The notes: generated by a model not told the origin, from the letters alone. 64,000 bases of DNA from Candidula unifasciata (GCA_905116865.2 CAJHNH020006601.1:47501-111500), one strand, 5' to 3'; counted from the stretch's first letter, positions 1 to 11,873 are shown. Program-made: numbers and translations.

Positions 1-120
1 GAAGTAGCATGCATATATCCTTTATTTTTTACAATTACTATGCTTTACTTAGGTTAGAACTGTTCGTGTAATTCGAGCACATTGCAGTGTTTATATTTAT
101 TATTTAGCTATTTTTTACTC

Positions 121-345
121 TCGGGTCTGTGGCTAAGTAAATGCGAACGCTTCGTAATGCCGGGGTGCCGGGTTCGATCCCAGCTGCGGGCCATGAGCCT
201 TGCGTTGGTTTCAACAGTGGTATTAGCCGGCCGACCGTCCACAAGCAATGGCAAACTACTGGACGTAAATTTGCCTAGAGAAACCACACAACAGCCAGGG
301 GCTGCTGGTGTTGGTTCTGCATCGTCATGTAGAGGAATCGCATCT
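121..345 (+). mobile_element. SINE family A, tRNA-headed, copy 1
   Basis: The head has box-A-like GTGGCTAAGTAAATGCG and box-B-like GGTTCGATCCC, then a body shared with copies at 5503, 22310, 49608, 56476, 59440, 63451 and 63656. It ends near a GTTCTGCATCGTCATGTAG segment, the decayed form of the family 3' end (CAGCGTCCTGTAAAGGAT). Not a functional tRNA. Confidence 0.8.
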
Positions 346-585
346 AACCTTAATTATTTACTATTACTTGTTTACAAAATGTACGAATGAAATGATGCAT
401 TGGAGGGAGATCAGAGAGGCAGAAGGTTAGATGGGTCTGTAATATCCTAATTCTTTTCAGCGTCTTTCCATTAATAAGTCTCTTAAGAACCTCTTTAATT
501 GATAGTTTTTGTTTCCTGGAAATACGACCCATTCTTCTGTACATGCACACGTTTATCCACATCTCAAGGGGCATAACTTAGTCTG

Positions 586-690
586 TTGCACATAATGCTG
601 ACCACATTACCCACATAGTGCCGATTGGTCTGTAAAAATACGGATGCTCTTCCCACATGCCCTATGCGCCTAAATGCGTGAAAATATATC
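586..690 (+). mobile_element. SINE family B, 3' fragment
   Basis: It shares ATGCTGACCACATTACCCAC and TGCCGATTGGTCTGTAAAA with the full family B copies at 43690 and 58022. The tRNA-like head is missing. Confidence 0.7.
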
Positions 691-1564
691 TTTCTTTTTT
701 TTATACATTTACCTTATATTCGGTGCTGTCTCCGTCACTTGTGTGTGTGTGTGTGCGCGCGCGCGTGAGTGCGTGCGTTAATGTGTATGTATGTGTGTGT
801 GTGTGTTAAAGCGGCCTAACTAATCTGTTTAAACCGGTTTTATTCTAGCCCACTGTTATAACCATTTAGTAGCTCTTCTGTCAGCTGCAAACCAGTTGCA
901 AAAAACACGGAAGTTATTGCTAGCTACTCAAAATCCGGGATAACGTTGAAAGACAGCTGAACACGGACTTTTATTCTGCAAACCAGGATGAAAGATACAG
1001 TTTTATTTAACTAAAAAAAATGCTTTATCCGGGACAGTTTGTAAACACCTATTATACTGTTAGACGGTCCTAACTGAGATTAAACCAAAACAAACAAACA
1101 AAAGTGAAACATAACTGGAAAAACAAAGCACCGCAGAAGTTTTAAAAAGATTATGGACGAGAGAGAAAGAGAAACGGAGAGGGGAGAGAGATGGTTACTA
1201 ACGAAATTTGTGCAATAAATCGGTCACGCAGATCTCCTTGTGTTAGGAGCTTGTATTATCCAGCTAAACTAAACCATATGTCACCATCAGGCCCGTATTT
1301 AGGATGTCAGACGCCCCCGCGCAGTCACGGATTTTACTGCTGCACATGCCTAAATATACTACACAACATTCTAATTATATGCGTACGCTTTAATTGCATG
1401 TTTTATTGCGTGTTCTGTACGGTAAATTTTACACCATGCATTATAATAATATACGTAGGCCTTGCAATATCATTGAATATCAACTGCGAGAAAGATAACA
1501 AAAGCTACGTGTTACAATTATTATCGACAATTAACGCAAGATGCATTAAACGAATAACTAGCTG
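691..1564. other. Flanking DNA, no gene
   Basis: It holds a TG/CG dinucleotide run (about 738-807) and otherwise AT-rich sequence. I see no coding signal. Confidence 0.5.
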
Positions 1565-2222
1565 ATCATCATCATGTAGCAGGTCCTTTGCAGAACGTCG
1601 CTCTCATCACAGTCTGCCTGAAAGAAACTCGGTCTCTCGCCAGTTCTCCTGCCTCATATACTTTCATACTCAAGGAGTCACTTATATCCTGTGCCCATCT
1701 TCGTGTCGGTCGGCCCCTGCCCCTCCTTCCTGGTACATGCCTTCTGCTATAGTTTTTTTCCAATCCGTTGTGGCGCTTGATATGACCAAAATATTTCAGC
1801 TTCCGAGAAAGGATGCTGTTTATTAGCCAATCTTCATTGATGTTCAGATCTTTTAAGATGTCAATATTTCTCCTCTTTTTTGTCCAAGATATTCTGAGAA
1901 TCTTTCTATAGCATTGCAGCTCAAAAGCCCCTATTCTCTTTCTTAAGGACTGAGAGATAGTCCACGACTCACATCCGTATGTAGCCACAGGGAAGATGCA
2001 TGCTCTCAAAATTCTAATTTTTATCTCCTTGCTGGTGCTTAACCATAGACTTTTAAGGCTGTTCAATCTTTGCATTGCTATGGCCACCCTCCTTTTAATT
2101 TCTGTTGAACAATCTCCATTGCTGTTTATTATAGATCCTAGATATTCAAAGTTTGTGACATTTTCAATTTCTTCATCATTTATTGTTATTTTTGGGTGAC
2201 AGCCAGTTTTATCTGTGGACAT
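1565..2222 (-). mobile_element. LINE family L1, C-terminal end of reverse transcriptase ORF
   Basis: The open frame 1572-2222 (216 codons) shows the non-LTR retrotransposon signature [20 protein letters not shown], then [13 protein letters not shown], a basic [12 protein letters not shown] stretch and ARDRVSFRQ. It is the thumb/C-terminal part only; the catalytic YADD motif and 5' end are absent, so the copy is 5'-truncated. It ends in a short ATG-repeat tail. Sister copies lie at 26490 and 34436, same strand, same 3' end. Calling it RTE-like is an inference. Confidence 0.85.
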
Positions 2223-2498
2223 TATTTATACACTGGGTACATTACGAAAATGACAGAACCTGCACTAAAAAGGGAAAGGAAGTAAATTGCGTATGCTTGA
2301 CTGGACGTTGCAGAACCAGTCATAACATGTCTTGGCTGTTTGTGATTTCGCTAGGCAATTTTAAGTTCAGTAGTTTGCTATTGAGGAAGGAAGATGTACA
2401 AGAAAAAAAACATAGATGGGAGAGGCCATTGGTGCTGGCTGGATTCTGTTCAATATATCGAGATAAATGCACATGAGAGAATGGAACAATTTTCCTCA

Positions 2499-2780
2499 TT
2501 GGGGTTCCAGTCTCCATTTTGGATGATCGGGGGGTGAATAGATCCACTGCCTCATGTGCATGCCGTAAGAGGCTAATAATTAGGTGTCTCCTTCGAAAAC
2601 CAAGTGCGTCTGCCTGAGAGGCGAGAAACCAACGGTCTGCGAACAAAAAAGCCAGATCAGAAAAACGGATGTTCCCCCAAAGCTCCAGTTCTGGACTAAG
2701 ACCAAATTCCAGAAGTGGGAGAACCGTCAGAACTGTTCGCAGGACTTTACAGCCGGTAAAGGCTAAGAAGAAAAAGAAGA
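2499..2780 (+). mobile_element. SINE family C copy
   Basis: It shows the family landmarks: GGGGTTCCAG start, CCACTGCCTC, GTCTGCCTGAGAGGCGAG, GTTCTGGACTAAGACC and TTTACAGCCGGTAAAGGC, then a GAAGAAAAAGAAG tail. Confidence 0.8.
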
Positions 2781-2839
2781 TTAAGAAAATTGAATGGGGA
2801 AATTGACTGCGAACCCTTCGTGGGTACATAGGGCAAAGG

Positions 2840-3260
2840 AGGGCTGCGTGGTCTCGAGGCATAGTGTCCGCCTCGAGAGCTAGAGTTTCAGGGTTCAATC
2901 CCCAGTAAAAGCTGGGATTTTTTCACGTGGACTTGGACCTCTAGTAATTTCCCCCTGGTCTCTGTGTAGTGAGATCGGACGCCCGTGTGTATTGTTGCGC
3001 ATGTAAAAGAAAAATCCCTTGGCAGTTGGAAATCGAAAAGAGTAGCATAACGGCGCTCCTCGGGCACAAATTTGGAGTTTAAAATCTACCCAAAGTATTT
3101 CAGGATCCTCGCCGGTGCTACAGGGCATGTGCACTCTGCTGAGCTTCTTCAGACTCAGACTTGAGTTAGAAGTAAGAACAGGGCACTTATGGGCTACTAC
3201 CCTTGTGCCATGATGTTGATCCTTGTTCGAGCCTCAAACCTCAAGAGCATTACAAAAAGA
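2840..3260 (+). mobile_element. Probable SINE family E, single copy with tRNA-like head
   Basis: The head (2843-2905) has GTGGTCTCGAGGCATAGTG (box A-like) and GGGTTCAATCCCCAG (box B-like), followed by an unrelated body. No second copy was found here, so family status is inferred from the head. A functional tRNA is unlikely: no clean acceptor stem. Confidence 0.5.
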
Positions 3261-3593
3261 CGACGATGATGATTAAAAAAAAAGCACTTCGTGAGTTAAT
3301 GACCTGACCTTAATATTCGTTCTGAAAAAAAATGGTGTTCCAGACAATGGAGGGTGTATTTTATTTTGCAGATACTTCGGTTGCTTTGGCTGGACAGAAG
3401 CGATGTTTTAAATGCCACGCGCAGCACTTACTGCAAAAATTAACTCGATAAAGGACCTGATTCCTTATCCCTGTCTATGCTGATGGACACGGAGGTGCAG
3501 CCTGGAGCTGCAAGAAATGAAGAGTTACCCAAAGGAACAAAATATTTGATTAATAAACACATAACAGGGGTCATCAGTAGTGAAAGGCTGCTA

Positions 3594-3990
3594 GTTCGAC
3601 TTTAGTCTCCCAAAAAAAGAGTAGGTCACCTTTCATTCACAAGTTTGTTGGGCTGGACGATTTTCCTGAAAGTTACGGGTGTGTCCCGCTCTGTTGTTTG
3701 GTTTCTGCGATGTCTTGCATTTACGTTTTCAGTCCGAGAAAAAGAATGTCTGTAACATAGGTTGTAACACTCTCTAGGGCGGTTGTGTTAGACCCAGTTT
3801 CTCCATGTTTTTTTTTTTTTGTGTGTGTGTGTGTTAAAAGCGCTGGCGTGCTGAAATATACAAAATGCGATATCAACAGCATCGCGGAACATCCCTGTAA
3901 CCGTGTGCGAAAGTTATGGGGCTCAGGAACTACCAATCAGAAGTGAGCTAGTGTGTATATGAGCGGAGTCTAGGGAGACTAACGTCGAAC
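3594..3990. mobile_element. MITE with 18-bp terminal inverted repeats and TA flanks
   Basis: The ends are GTTCGACTTTAGTCTCCC (3594-3611) and its complement with one change (3973-3990). Both are flanked by TA (3592-3593, 3991-3992). This fits a Tc1/mariner-type non-autonomous element. No transposase frame inside. Confidence 0.65.
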
Positions 3991-3994
3991 TAAC

Positions 3995-4920
3995 CATCTT
4001 CCATAATCACACTAAAATAGGTGTTTACCATGATTTTCTTGCAAACTTAATGACCTACACGTGACACACTTTCCGCATGTCTCGTGACGAGGCTGGGAAG
4101 TCCCTGTGCTCAGGGGCGGCTACCGATTTAAGTTACAATATAACTGCTGGGAGCTCAAACAGAACTGTAGTTTCATCTTTGGGAAGTTAATCCTGCAGAC
4201 TGCAACCCTGGACGGAACGTATTGCCCACCCGCCAAATAAAAGTGATTTGTAAGGTGAAGGGGGAGGGATATAGTATATACCGACAAAATTTCCAGCCGG
4301 GGGGGGGGGGGGGTGGTCTTTTCCTTATATAACCTTTGCCAAAGGTGACTCAGATGATCTAAAGAAAAAGAAGATAAAGAAAAAAACTCCCTGGCTCTAT
4401 AACTTTATATTTAAAAAAAAAATATATTTACACCTCCCGCTCCATGTGTGGCATTTTTTGCCTTATTCTTTTTAGGTCACCTTTCGGCTCAGGTTAGGCC
4501 CGGTCAAAGGATAGCTGCGGGTCAAAAGGAATCTAGGGTGCTGTGAGGTCACATCGCCACTCGGATGAGGCCCTTGTGGGGCTTCGTGCTGGGGCAGACA
4601 GAGCACAGGATCCGAGGGTTTCAGGGGCGGCGATGAGCAAGGGTGGGCAGTACGGGGGCGTTTTTAGGTCTTGTTTGCGTGAGTAATAGTGAGTAGGAGT
4701 AGTTTTAGTAGTAGTAGCAGCAGTATTAGTAGTAGCAGTAGAAGTAGTACTGTAGCAGTACCGACGAGAAAGAAAATATTACCCTATACCCTCTCCAGTG
4801 TAATCGTTACCTGCCAACGCTTAATTTTGTCTAAACTGACTAAGCATGCGAACTGATCAAGCCTCGCCATCGATGTAGGCTGCATTAAAGTTTCACCAAC
4901 CTACGCATTATCATCATCAC
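3995..4920. other. Flanking DNA, low-complexity
   Basis: It contains a G run (about 4299-4313) and an AGT/AGC trinucleotide stretch (about 4680-4755). No coding or RNA gene signal seen. Confidence 0.45.
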
Positions 4921-5021
4921 GTGCCAACTACAAACGAATCAGCGATCGTGGTTCGCCAACTCAACGATCACAAGAATCATGAATTATGTCGATCTTTATT
5001 AAATTACACATTCCTTACGTC

Positions 5022-5216
5022 CTTTTTAGGGCGTAATTTTTTGTTATTTGAAGCCCCACTCTGGCTTTTGCCAGGGGCCGCAATATGGGCAGGCCATAAA
5101 TATGGCCAATTGTCTGAACGCGGTTTCTGGGACCTCTCCATGATGATCCTCAACCACATGGTGGCACTTTGTGTCATCGGGTGTTTATCGCTTGTGTGAT
5201 GTCCTGGTGGGGTAGA
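5022..5216 (+). repeat. Dispersed repeat F, copy 1
   Basis: About 195 bp matches the reverse complement of 10968-11150, sharing GAACGCGGTTTC, GTGGTGGCACTTTGT-like and GATGTCCTGGTGGG. Followed here by a short CAGT repeat. Class unknown; probably a mobile element. Confidence 0.65.
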
Positions 5217-5304
5217 AAATCAGTCAGTCAGTCGATCTTTATGTCTCGCTAAATCCATCTGATCTAGCCAAGGCTTTCTCTAGCTGACAAGAAAGACAAT
5301 GTCA

Positions 5305-5780
5305 ATATACTAGGCGGACACGGATAATATTGCGAATATACTGGGTGGACAATGATATTATTCCGAATATGCTGGGCGGACAAGGATAATATTGCGAATA
5401 TACTGGGTGGACAAGAAAAACACTGTGAATATACTGGGTGGACAAAGATACTATTGTGAATATACGGCAGGACAAGGATAATATTGCGAATATACAGAGT
5501 GGTTATGTTAGTTGCGTATCCTTTACAGTGGGTTGCAGAACCAACCCCAACAGCCCCTGAATGTTGTGTGGCTTTTTCTAGGCAAATCTACGTCCAGAAG
5601 TTTGCCATTGCTTTCTGGACGGTCTGCTTTCTTGATACCACTGTCGAAACCAACGCAAGGCGCATGGCACGCAGCTGGGATCAAACCCGGCATCCCAGCA
5701 TTATGAATCGTTCGCATCGACAAAGCCACAGAGCCGACAGAGTGGACAAGGATAATATTGCAAAATACTGGGGGACACCC
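5305..5780. repeat. 31-bp minisatellite, split by a SINE
   Basis: Units like GATAATATTGCGAATATACT plus GGGTGGACAAG repeat about seven times with decay. The array is interrupted by a family A SINE (5503-5736) and resumes at 5737. Confidence 0.85.
5503..5736 (-). mobile_element. SINE family A with 9-bp target duplication
   Basis: The SINE sits inside the minisatellite. The duplication ACAGAGTGG is at 5494-5502 and 5737-5745, so both element ends are fixed precisely. Box B appears as its complement GGGATCAAACCCGG-like (mutated). Confidence 0.9.
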
Positions 5781-6470
5781 TTCTTTTCAGCCTTACCCCC
5801 CCCCCCCCCTTCTTACCCCATCCGCCTAAAATTCTAGAATGTATTATTATTACTTTTCATTAAGGAACTAATAAATTTTAGGAATATGAAATTATAAATA
5901 TACTAAACCGGGGGGGGGGGGGGGGGCTAGGTGCCAAGGGGGGAAAAAAAAGAGAAAAGAGTTCGTTCTGGTGGGAGAGAGATCAGAATATCTCACCCAG
6001 GCAAGAAATCTTTTGTGTAAAGTCTAGTATAGCCCAAGCAACTAACGAATAAACTAAACTAAGGACACTAACTACAAGTCCTAAGCTGAAGGAAACAACT
6101 GTAACTATGAATACATCGTTGAACAACATTTTTATTTAACATCACATCAGCGTGGCCAACAAATAACGACAACATCGTGCTCGACCAGCATCTCAAATAT
6201 ATAGCGATCTACCATCTAACTATCTCTTAGCAAGAATACAAATGAAAATCTATTTTAACCAACTGAACGTACCCTCGCCTGAAATCAGTCAGACCACGGA
6301 CGTTACCTGTGGTCGCCATTCCTGCCGACCAGCTCACGGTGCAAAGCATCAGTAGCTAGGTTAGGCTCCCACAGGTTGGTCAGGAAGTCAAATAGGTCGC
6401 TCCAACTTGACTTGATGTTGAAAAAAAAATGAAAAACTGGGACTCTTCAAAGTAACCTGAGGGTCTTCCT
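5781..6470. other. Flanking DNA with homopolymer runs
   Basis: A C run near 5798 and a long G run near 5911-5928 flank AT-rich sequence. No gene signal. Confidence 0.45.
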
Positions 6471-6959
6471 TATAGTTGATCCATTTTTTATGGGCTGTTT
6501 TCGTTTCTATCTTTTTGTGGCGTGTTGGTCCGCCTGCATGGATGCCACCTATAATTGTGCTGATTCTGTTGTTTTTGCTGGTTGTCAGACACGCTGTCAG
6601 TTATTGTAACAAGGCTGTCTCCTGGTTCACCTCCCCGAAGCAAAAGAGCTTTTCACTTTGTGCCCTTCACACGGCCCTTTTCAGGGCCCCACATTTAAGT
6701 TCTTTTGGAGCTTTTATTTTTTCGCAATATACATTTGTATTTGCGTTGGCTGTGCCAGATTTTTTACGGCCTAATGCTGATTTTTTTTGTGTGGCTCAAA
6801 TTCAGTCTTTTGGCTTTTTTTTTCTTTTCAAAATCGTGTGTTCAGTGTAGTGATTGCATGCTTTGCTTTGTGGGTATTTGTGTACGTGTCTTTTTACAAA
6901 TGATGCCGTTTGTGTGTATTGTGTGTTTTGTGCAAAAAATCTTTTTTCATACATGGACA

Positions 6960-9030
6960 TTGTGCATAGCATAAATATAGAGGTAGAGGTATTGTAACAC
7001 AGGGGGAAAAAAAAAACTGGAGGGCGTGAAACGCTGCGAAGGACATAAAGTGAGGTCGAAGGACTGAGAGAGGCGGATAGCTTGCTAGGTAAGAGAAGAA
7101 GGAAATCACGTCTGGGTGACCCTGCCACGGTCTTTTGGATAGACTTCTGGTGTCGATTCTCTCGTCTGTTCTTCTCGCGTTAGTAGTTGGTTCTGCTGAT
7201 AAACTGCTTCATCAATTTTTGTACGGGTGGGCTGCAGTTCACGTGGAGGCAGGCTGAGATCGACATTGGGTGTTTGGTTTTTTCAAAGTGGGTTTTTCGG
7301 TCAGATCTGTGAACTTTGAATCTGTCACAGGTGAGCAGGTAGTGGCCCACTTTGTTCAGCTCCAAACATTTTGTGCACATGGGGCTGCTGGATTTGTCTT
7401 TCCAGTAGACCAGTCTAAGTCTCCATAGGTAGTTGACTGTGGGGATATTTGTTGGTTCCCTAGCTTGCGCCCTGGTGCTGGGTTTTTTAAGTAGCCTGAA
7501 GGCATGCCTGCCTTTTTTGCTGGTCGACCACCTATGGATCCATTCTGTGTTGGTTTTTCTGGCAATAAGGGCCTTACACTTGTGCCTGCCTAGTCCGCAG
7601 TCGAAAAAGACCGGGCTCGGAGCCCTTTTTTAGCTGCCTGGTCTGCCCGTTCATTGCCGGGGATACCTTTGTGGGCCGGTATCCAGCATAAGGTGGTGGG
7701 GCAGCCCAAGTCGCTAAGTCTGGTTGTGGCCGCCATGATCTTTTCTATAATGTCTGGCCGGCTGCTTTTGCCGATTGATTTGAGCGCCATTACAGCTGCC
7801 AGCGAGTCAGTGAAGATGCACATCTTAGCAGGGGGGTCAGCCATCGTCACCTCGAGGGCCTTCAGGATAGCTATCAGTGCCGCGGTGTCAACTCCTGTGT
7901 TATCTTGGAGTCGAAGGCTTATTACTGTATTGCGGTCCGCGATGACGACCCCTGACCCGGCCTCCCGTTTTCGTGTTTGGATCCGTCCGTGTAGGCTGCC
8001 AGGGCATCTGTTGAGATTGAGTTGATGTGGGCCTCTGCAACTCTCCTGAATTCGCTGGGATCTGAGTTCTTGAGCGCTTGTTTGGCTAGGCTGGTGTCAG
8101 TCGAAGGTAGTACAATCTACCACGGCGGCAGTGTCCGTTTGAACTTTTTACAGTTATTGATTACGTCTGCCACCTCATCGGATTGTAGCTGCCTGGCGAC
8201 TAGCCATGTAGTTGGTTTTTGAAAAGTTTGGATGGGTTTCGAAGTCTCTTCCCAGGGGTACCGATTGGGTTGGAGGGTCCTGGTAGCTGGGTGGTCGGGG
8301 TCGCGACCTACCTTGGTCCAGTAGTTAAGCCTCAATTGTCGCCGTCTTAGCTGAAGGGGGACAAATCCTAGGGCGACCTCCATCGCCTCCCTGCAGGCCC
8401 CTCTCCCCAATCCAAAGATTGTGGTGAGTGCTTGGCCTTGGACTCCGTCTAGTTTCTGTAGTATGTTCTGGCTCGCTGCCCCGTAGACTATGGAGCCGTA
8501 GTCTATATTCCCCCTTATGAAGGCTTTGATGAACCTCGGCATGTTGAGGTACTGTTTACAGCGTGTAGCGGTGGTCTCTACGTGTTTGTTCCAGCTCAAC
8601 TGTTGGTCCAGCACCATGCCGAGGAACTTCGTGTGCGGCTTTCTTTGGACTGTGCGGCCGTTGATGGTGATGCGGCTTTCGTCGGGGTTATAACTTCTGA
8701 CTCTTTTGTGGTTAAAGATCATCATGACCGACTTGGCCACGTTGATCTTAAACCCCCATTTCGTCATCCAGTCTGTTATGTTGATGATTTCTCTCTGCAG
8801 CGTGTTGCGGGTGTTTCTAGTGCCTGTGTTACTATAATACAGGGCACTGTCATCGGCAAATTGGGATAGTTGAACCTCAGGATTCTTAATCGCCTCCCTC
8901 ATGTCGTTAACTAGGATGTTAAAGACTAAACAAAATCTTTTATACCAAACGAGCCAGATTTTTCCCCATCTTCCGTCTAACTCTATTAGTTGTTCCGATG
9001 GCCTTTTAGCCATTTTCAAACCAGAATAAA
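6960..9030 (-). mobile_element. LINE with RT, RNase H and C-terminal zinc motif, decayed
   Basis: Reading right to left: the RT palm from 9019 with FADDSALYYSN, then NVAKSVMMIFNHKR and KFLGMVLDQQLSW. Next is an RNase H domain with AAYTDGSK (about 7990), a frameshift, FTDSLAAVMALKS (7815) and WIPAHKGIPGNERADQAAKK (7660). Last is a CTKC-x7-H-x4-C tail (about 7330-7378). The RT start is missing, and stops or frameshifts separate the parts. RNase H places it with I/Nimb-type LINEs (family knowledge). The usual catalytic Glu of RNase H seems replaced (DTAAL). Confidence 0.88.
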
Positions 9031-9277
9031 TCTAAGATCTTTAATTTGCTGCAATGTAGTCTTCGTCGCTTCCACCCGATTACATAAAGACTAAATAGGC
9101 CTATTACCTGAATAAGCATACTAATTAAATAATATTAACATGTTTTCTCTAGTGTTCCATTTTAGTTTGTATATATGTAAAAATCTATATACGTGTCCTA
9201 TTCTCGAGCTTATTCTTATACTTTTTGTGGGGGAGTACTCACGGAACAGCAGGGAACACACCCCAAAAAACGGGACT

Positions 9278-9840
9278 GTCAGAGTGAAAATCTGGTAATC
9301 TTAGTTTCAGCTTCATAGCAAACGGGTCACCCCATAGTTGCTCCGCTCCTGTGCCAACGAAAAACACACGGAATGTTTATCACAGTCCCTTGTGGAAAGA
9401 TTGACAGACTGCTGTCTCAGCGTATGCACTAGCACACACACGCATTAAAAGCATACGGTAGCCATCCAAAGTGCTAACACAAACAGTGCGTCATTAAAAA
9501 TGCAGTTCATCATGGATGGTAGTACTAGTGACTAGAAGAAGTCACCAACAGATCAGCAGTTGCACAAGCGATCAATTTTAATTACATAATGGCACCATCA
9601 ATATTGCGACAACCAGAATTGCGCTATTTTCGGAATCTACAATTCACACCACCACGAAAAACATTCAAAATGAAATCTGCAGCTCACAGTGTCAAGCCAT
9701 GCACCCAACTCTTAAGCTGGGCATCGAAACTATATCCTTCCAGTCCACAGATTGTGCAAAAATGCAACAGCCACCGTCTGGAAAAGCAAAAACACTTGCC
9801 AGTGGCCGTGCCTAGCGTCCATTTTGACCTGAAGCATTAC
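9278..9840 (+). repeat. Dispersed repeat G, copy 1
   Basis: About 560 bp closely matches 46917-47435, including GTTGCTCCGCTCCTGTGCC, CACAGTCCCTTGTGGAAAG and ATGAAATCTGCAGCTCACAG. A third, partial copy is at 60055-60180 (minus). Class unknown; copy 2 follows a LINE C-terminus, so it may be a LINE 3' UTR. Confidence 0.8.
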
Positions 9841-10660
9841 ATGAGGGTTACAAAACGGACACCCCAGCAGTACCCTCACTATTAGCTGGGGAAGGGACTT
9901 AGGACAATACATCTACCAGCAAGCGTCGCCCCTACAACTACCTGACGGCCTTCGTTAACGACGGTTCACCCAACAGCCATGTAGTTCTTTGGCACGAAGG
10001 AGACACCTTGAAGTTGGGTTTCGGACTGCAGACTTCCTACAAGAAGATATGTGTATGCTACTGGTGTCTCGTAGCCAAAATACCATCTCACTGTATTGTT
10101 AAAATTCCGCACGCATACTCAAGCGCGCAGTGGTTAAACACACACACACACACACACACACATACACACACACCTGCACACATATATACATTCACTCATT
10201 ACCTGCCACCCGCCTGCTTGCCGGTGCAGCACACATGCCTACATATTTATATCAGTAGATATATATGGAGTGAAAATGGAACATATCGTCAGCCCGGGGT
10301 GGTGACGTCACGTCGAGCTGAAGTCGTTAGCGCCAAGGCTCGTCAGCTCGAGAAGGCGTTGATCAAGCCATCCAGATATTTATATCTTTGTCCTATCTCT
10401 GCTCTTTTTCCATCATTTGCCAATTATCACAGAGTTTCAAGTGTATTTGTTCTCCTAACATGTAAAATAATAATAATAATTACATGTAATTTCTCAGGTT
10501 TCATCCCTTATTCGATAAAGCTGCCTCGTTTGTCTTACTATTTCAGTCCATCGTCGACGCATCTAAGAAGTGCATGCCTGGGCTAAAACCCGATGCAACA
10601 AAATCATTTCTCTCGATTGTAAAGCATTATGTTTCAATGGATTTTCATTGTTTAGAACAA
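9841..10660. other. Flanking DNA with a CA microsatellite
   Basis: A CA repeat (about 10138-10176) and unassigned sequence. A 192-codon open frame crosses the CA run; its composition gives no protein family, so I do not call a gene. Confidence 0.5.
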
Positions 10661-10666
10661 AGAAGA

Positions 10667-10920
10667 GAGCCATTGTCACCCTAGGCAGCATGTCGTAGAA
10701 GACGACTAATTAGAGGTGTTTTCAGAAAAGTCGGGGGGGGGGGGGGTGTCTGCTTGCGACTGAGAGGCAAGGAAACAACAGTCTGCATACAAATAAGACC
10801 GGTAAAGCGAATGTGCACGCAACACTCAAGTTCCGGATTAAGACCAATGTCCAGAAGTAAACGAACAGCAAAAACTCTCCGCTGGAGTTTACAGCTGGTG
10901 AAAACTAAGAAGAACAAGAA
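10667..10920 (+). mobile_element. SINE family C copy with poly-G expansion
   Basis: It carries the family body (ACAGTCTGCATACAAATAAG, TTTACAGCTGGTGAAAAC) and an AAGAAGAACAAG tail. A G run of about 14 replaces part of the body near 10733. The 5' module is truncated. Confidence 0.8.
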
Positions 10921-10967
10921 TTTTTATATTTAGGGATCTAGCAGAAACTCAGAGGACAGTAAGTAAG

Positions 10968-11155
10968 AAAATGATGTCCCACCAGGACATCACACAGAGC
11001 GATAAACACCTGGTGAAACAAAGTGCCACCACGCGGATGAGGATCACCAGTGAAGAGGTCCCGGAAACCGCGTTCAACCGTTAGGCTAAATTGCGGCTCC
11101 TGTCAACAGCCAGAGTAGGGTTTGAAAATAACGAAAAATTGCATCCTACAATGGG
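10968..11155 (-). repeat. Dispersed repeat F, copy 2
   Basis: Reverse-complement match to 5022-5216; it begins with CCCACCAGGACATCACACAG. It may be followed directly by an L4 LINE 3' end. Confidence 0.65.
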
Positions 11156-11159
11156 ATGA

Positions 11160-11342
11160 CGGTTGGTAAAGGCAACTGAGAGGAAAGGCAAAACAAACAA
11201 ACGACAGCCACTGCTACGCTACTGGTAATACTAATACTGTTGGACCAGCGCTGTTTGCTGAAGATTGGACGGAGCGCTTATGGAAATATCATAAGTGTTA
11301 TGATGTCGGACTATACCTAATGAACTCAACTATTCTGGTTGC
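11160..11342 (+). mobile_element. L4 LINE 3' end, short copy
   Basis: Decayed match to the L4 C-terminus: GAGAGGAAAGGCAAAACAAA, then GACGGAGCGCTTATGGAAAT and ATGATGTCGGAC, ending AACTCAACT. Confidence 0.6.
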
Positions 11343-11873
11343 TTTGTTTGTTGAAAAGGATGTTTGTAATAATGCGTGTCTTTTCTTTCGTCAATATTCC
11401 TAGATACTTTTTTAGTATTTGTCCACTGTGATGATGAGGAGTTGGTTAGTTCTAGCAGTTTAATCACAAAAGTCCTATCAATTCTGCTGCTGTCGCTGTC
11501 TGTACATGGTATTGGTATGAGATGTAGTTTATTATGACTGTTTTCTTTATTTATTTATTCACATAAAGCTTTGCAGTCTAAGTACATACATACACACACA
11601 CAAATACTGAATCAGATAAAAAGCAAGCAGTAATGATTAATTACTTATTACCTGTCTGATTTCAATCATAGTCTAGTCTTCTCATATGACACTTCATGTT
11701 TTTTTTTTTCAATCTTAACAAACAAAAAAAATCAAAAATCTGTTGTGTCTTGCGAAATGTAAGCTCTTGTTATTATAATTTCCTACTTATTAGTTGTAGC
11801 ATGGTTGCAAGTTTGTCGCCACATTACCATCCAGTTACTATTTATTAGCATTGGTCAAAACAAAATGTCTAGC
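11343..11873. other. Flanking DNA, no gene
   Basis: AT-rich sequence with a short ACATACACAC stretch. Nothing recognised. Confidence 0.45.

Noticed and set aside
126..195. tRNA gene candidates at the heads of the SINE A and B copies
   Set aside because: Boxes A and B are present but acceptor and anticodon stems are not, and the heads are followed by conserved SINE bodies.
4921..5199. 92-codon frame resembling a small membrane protein
   Set aside because: It overlaps repeat F, whose other copy does not keep the frame.
6476..6974. Hydrophobic frames resembling membrane proteins
   Set aside because: T-rich sequence yields Phe/Leu-rich frames; no conserved pattern, and it lies at the 3' flank of a decayed LINE.
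10008..10586. 192-codon open frame upstream of DHX29
   Set aside because: It crosses a CA microsatellite, has no recognisable domain and no splice or conservation evidence.
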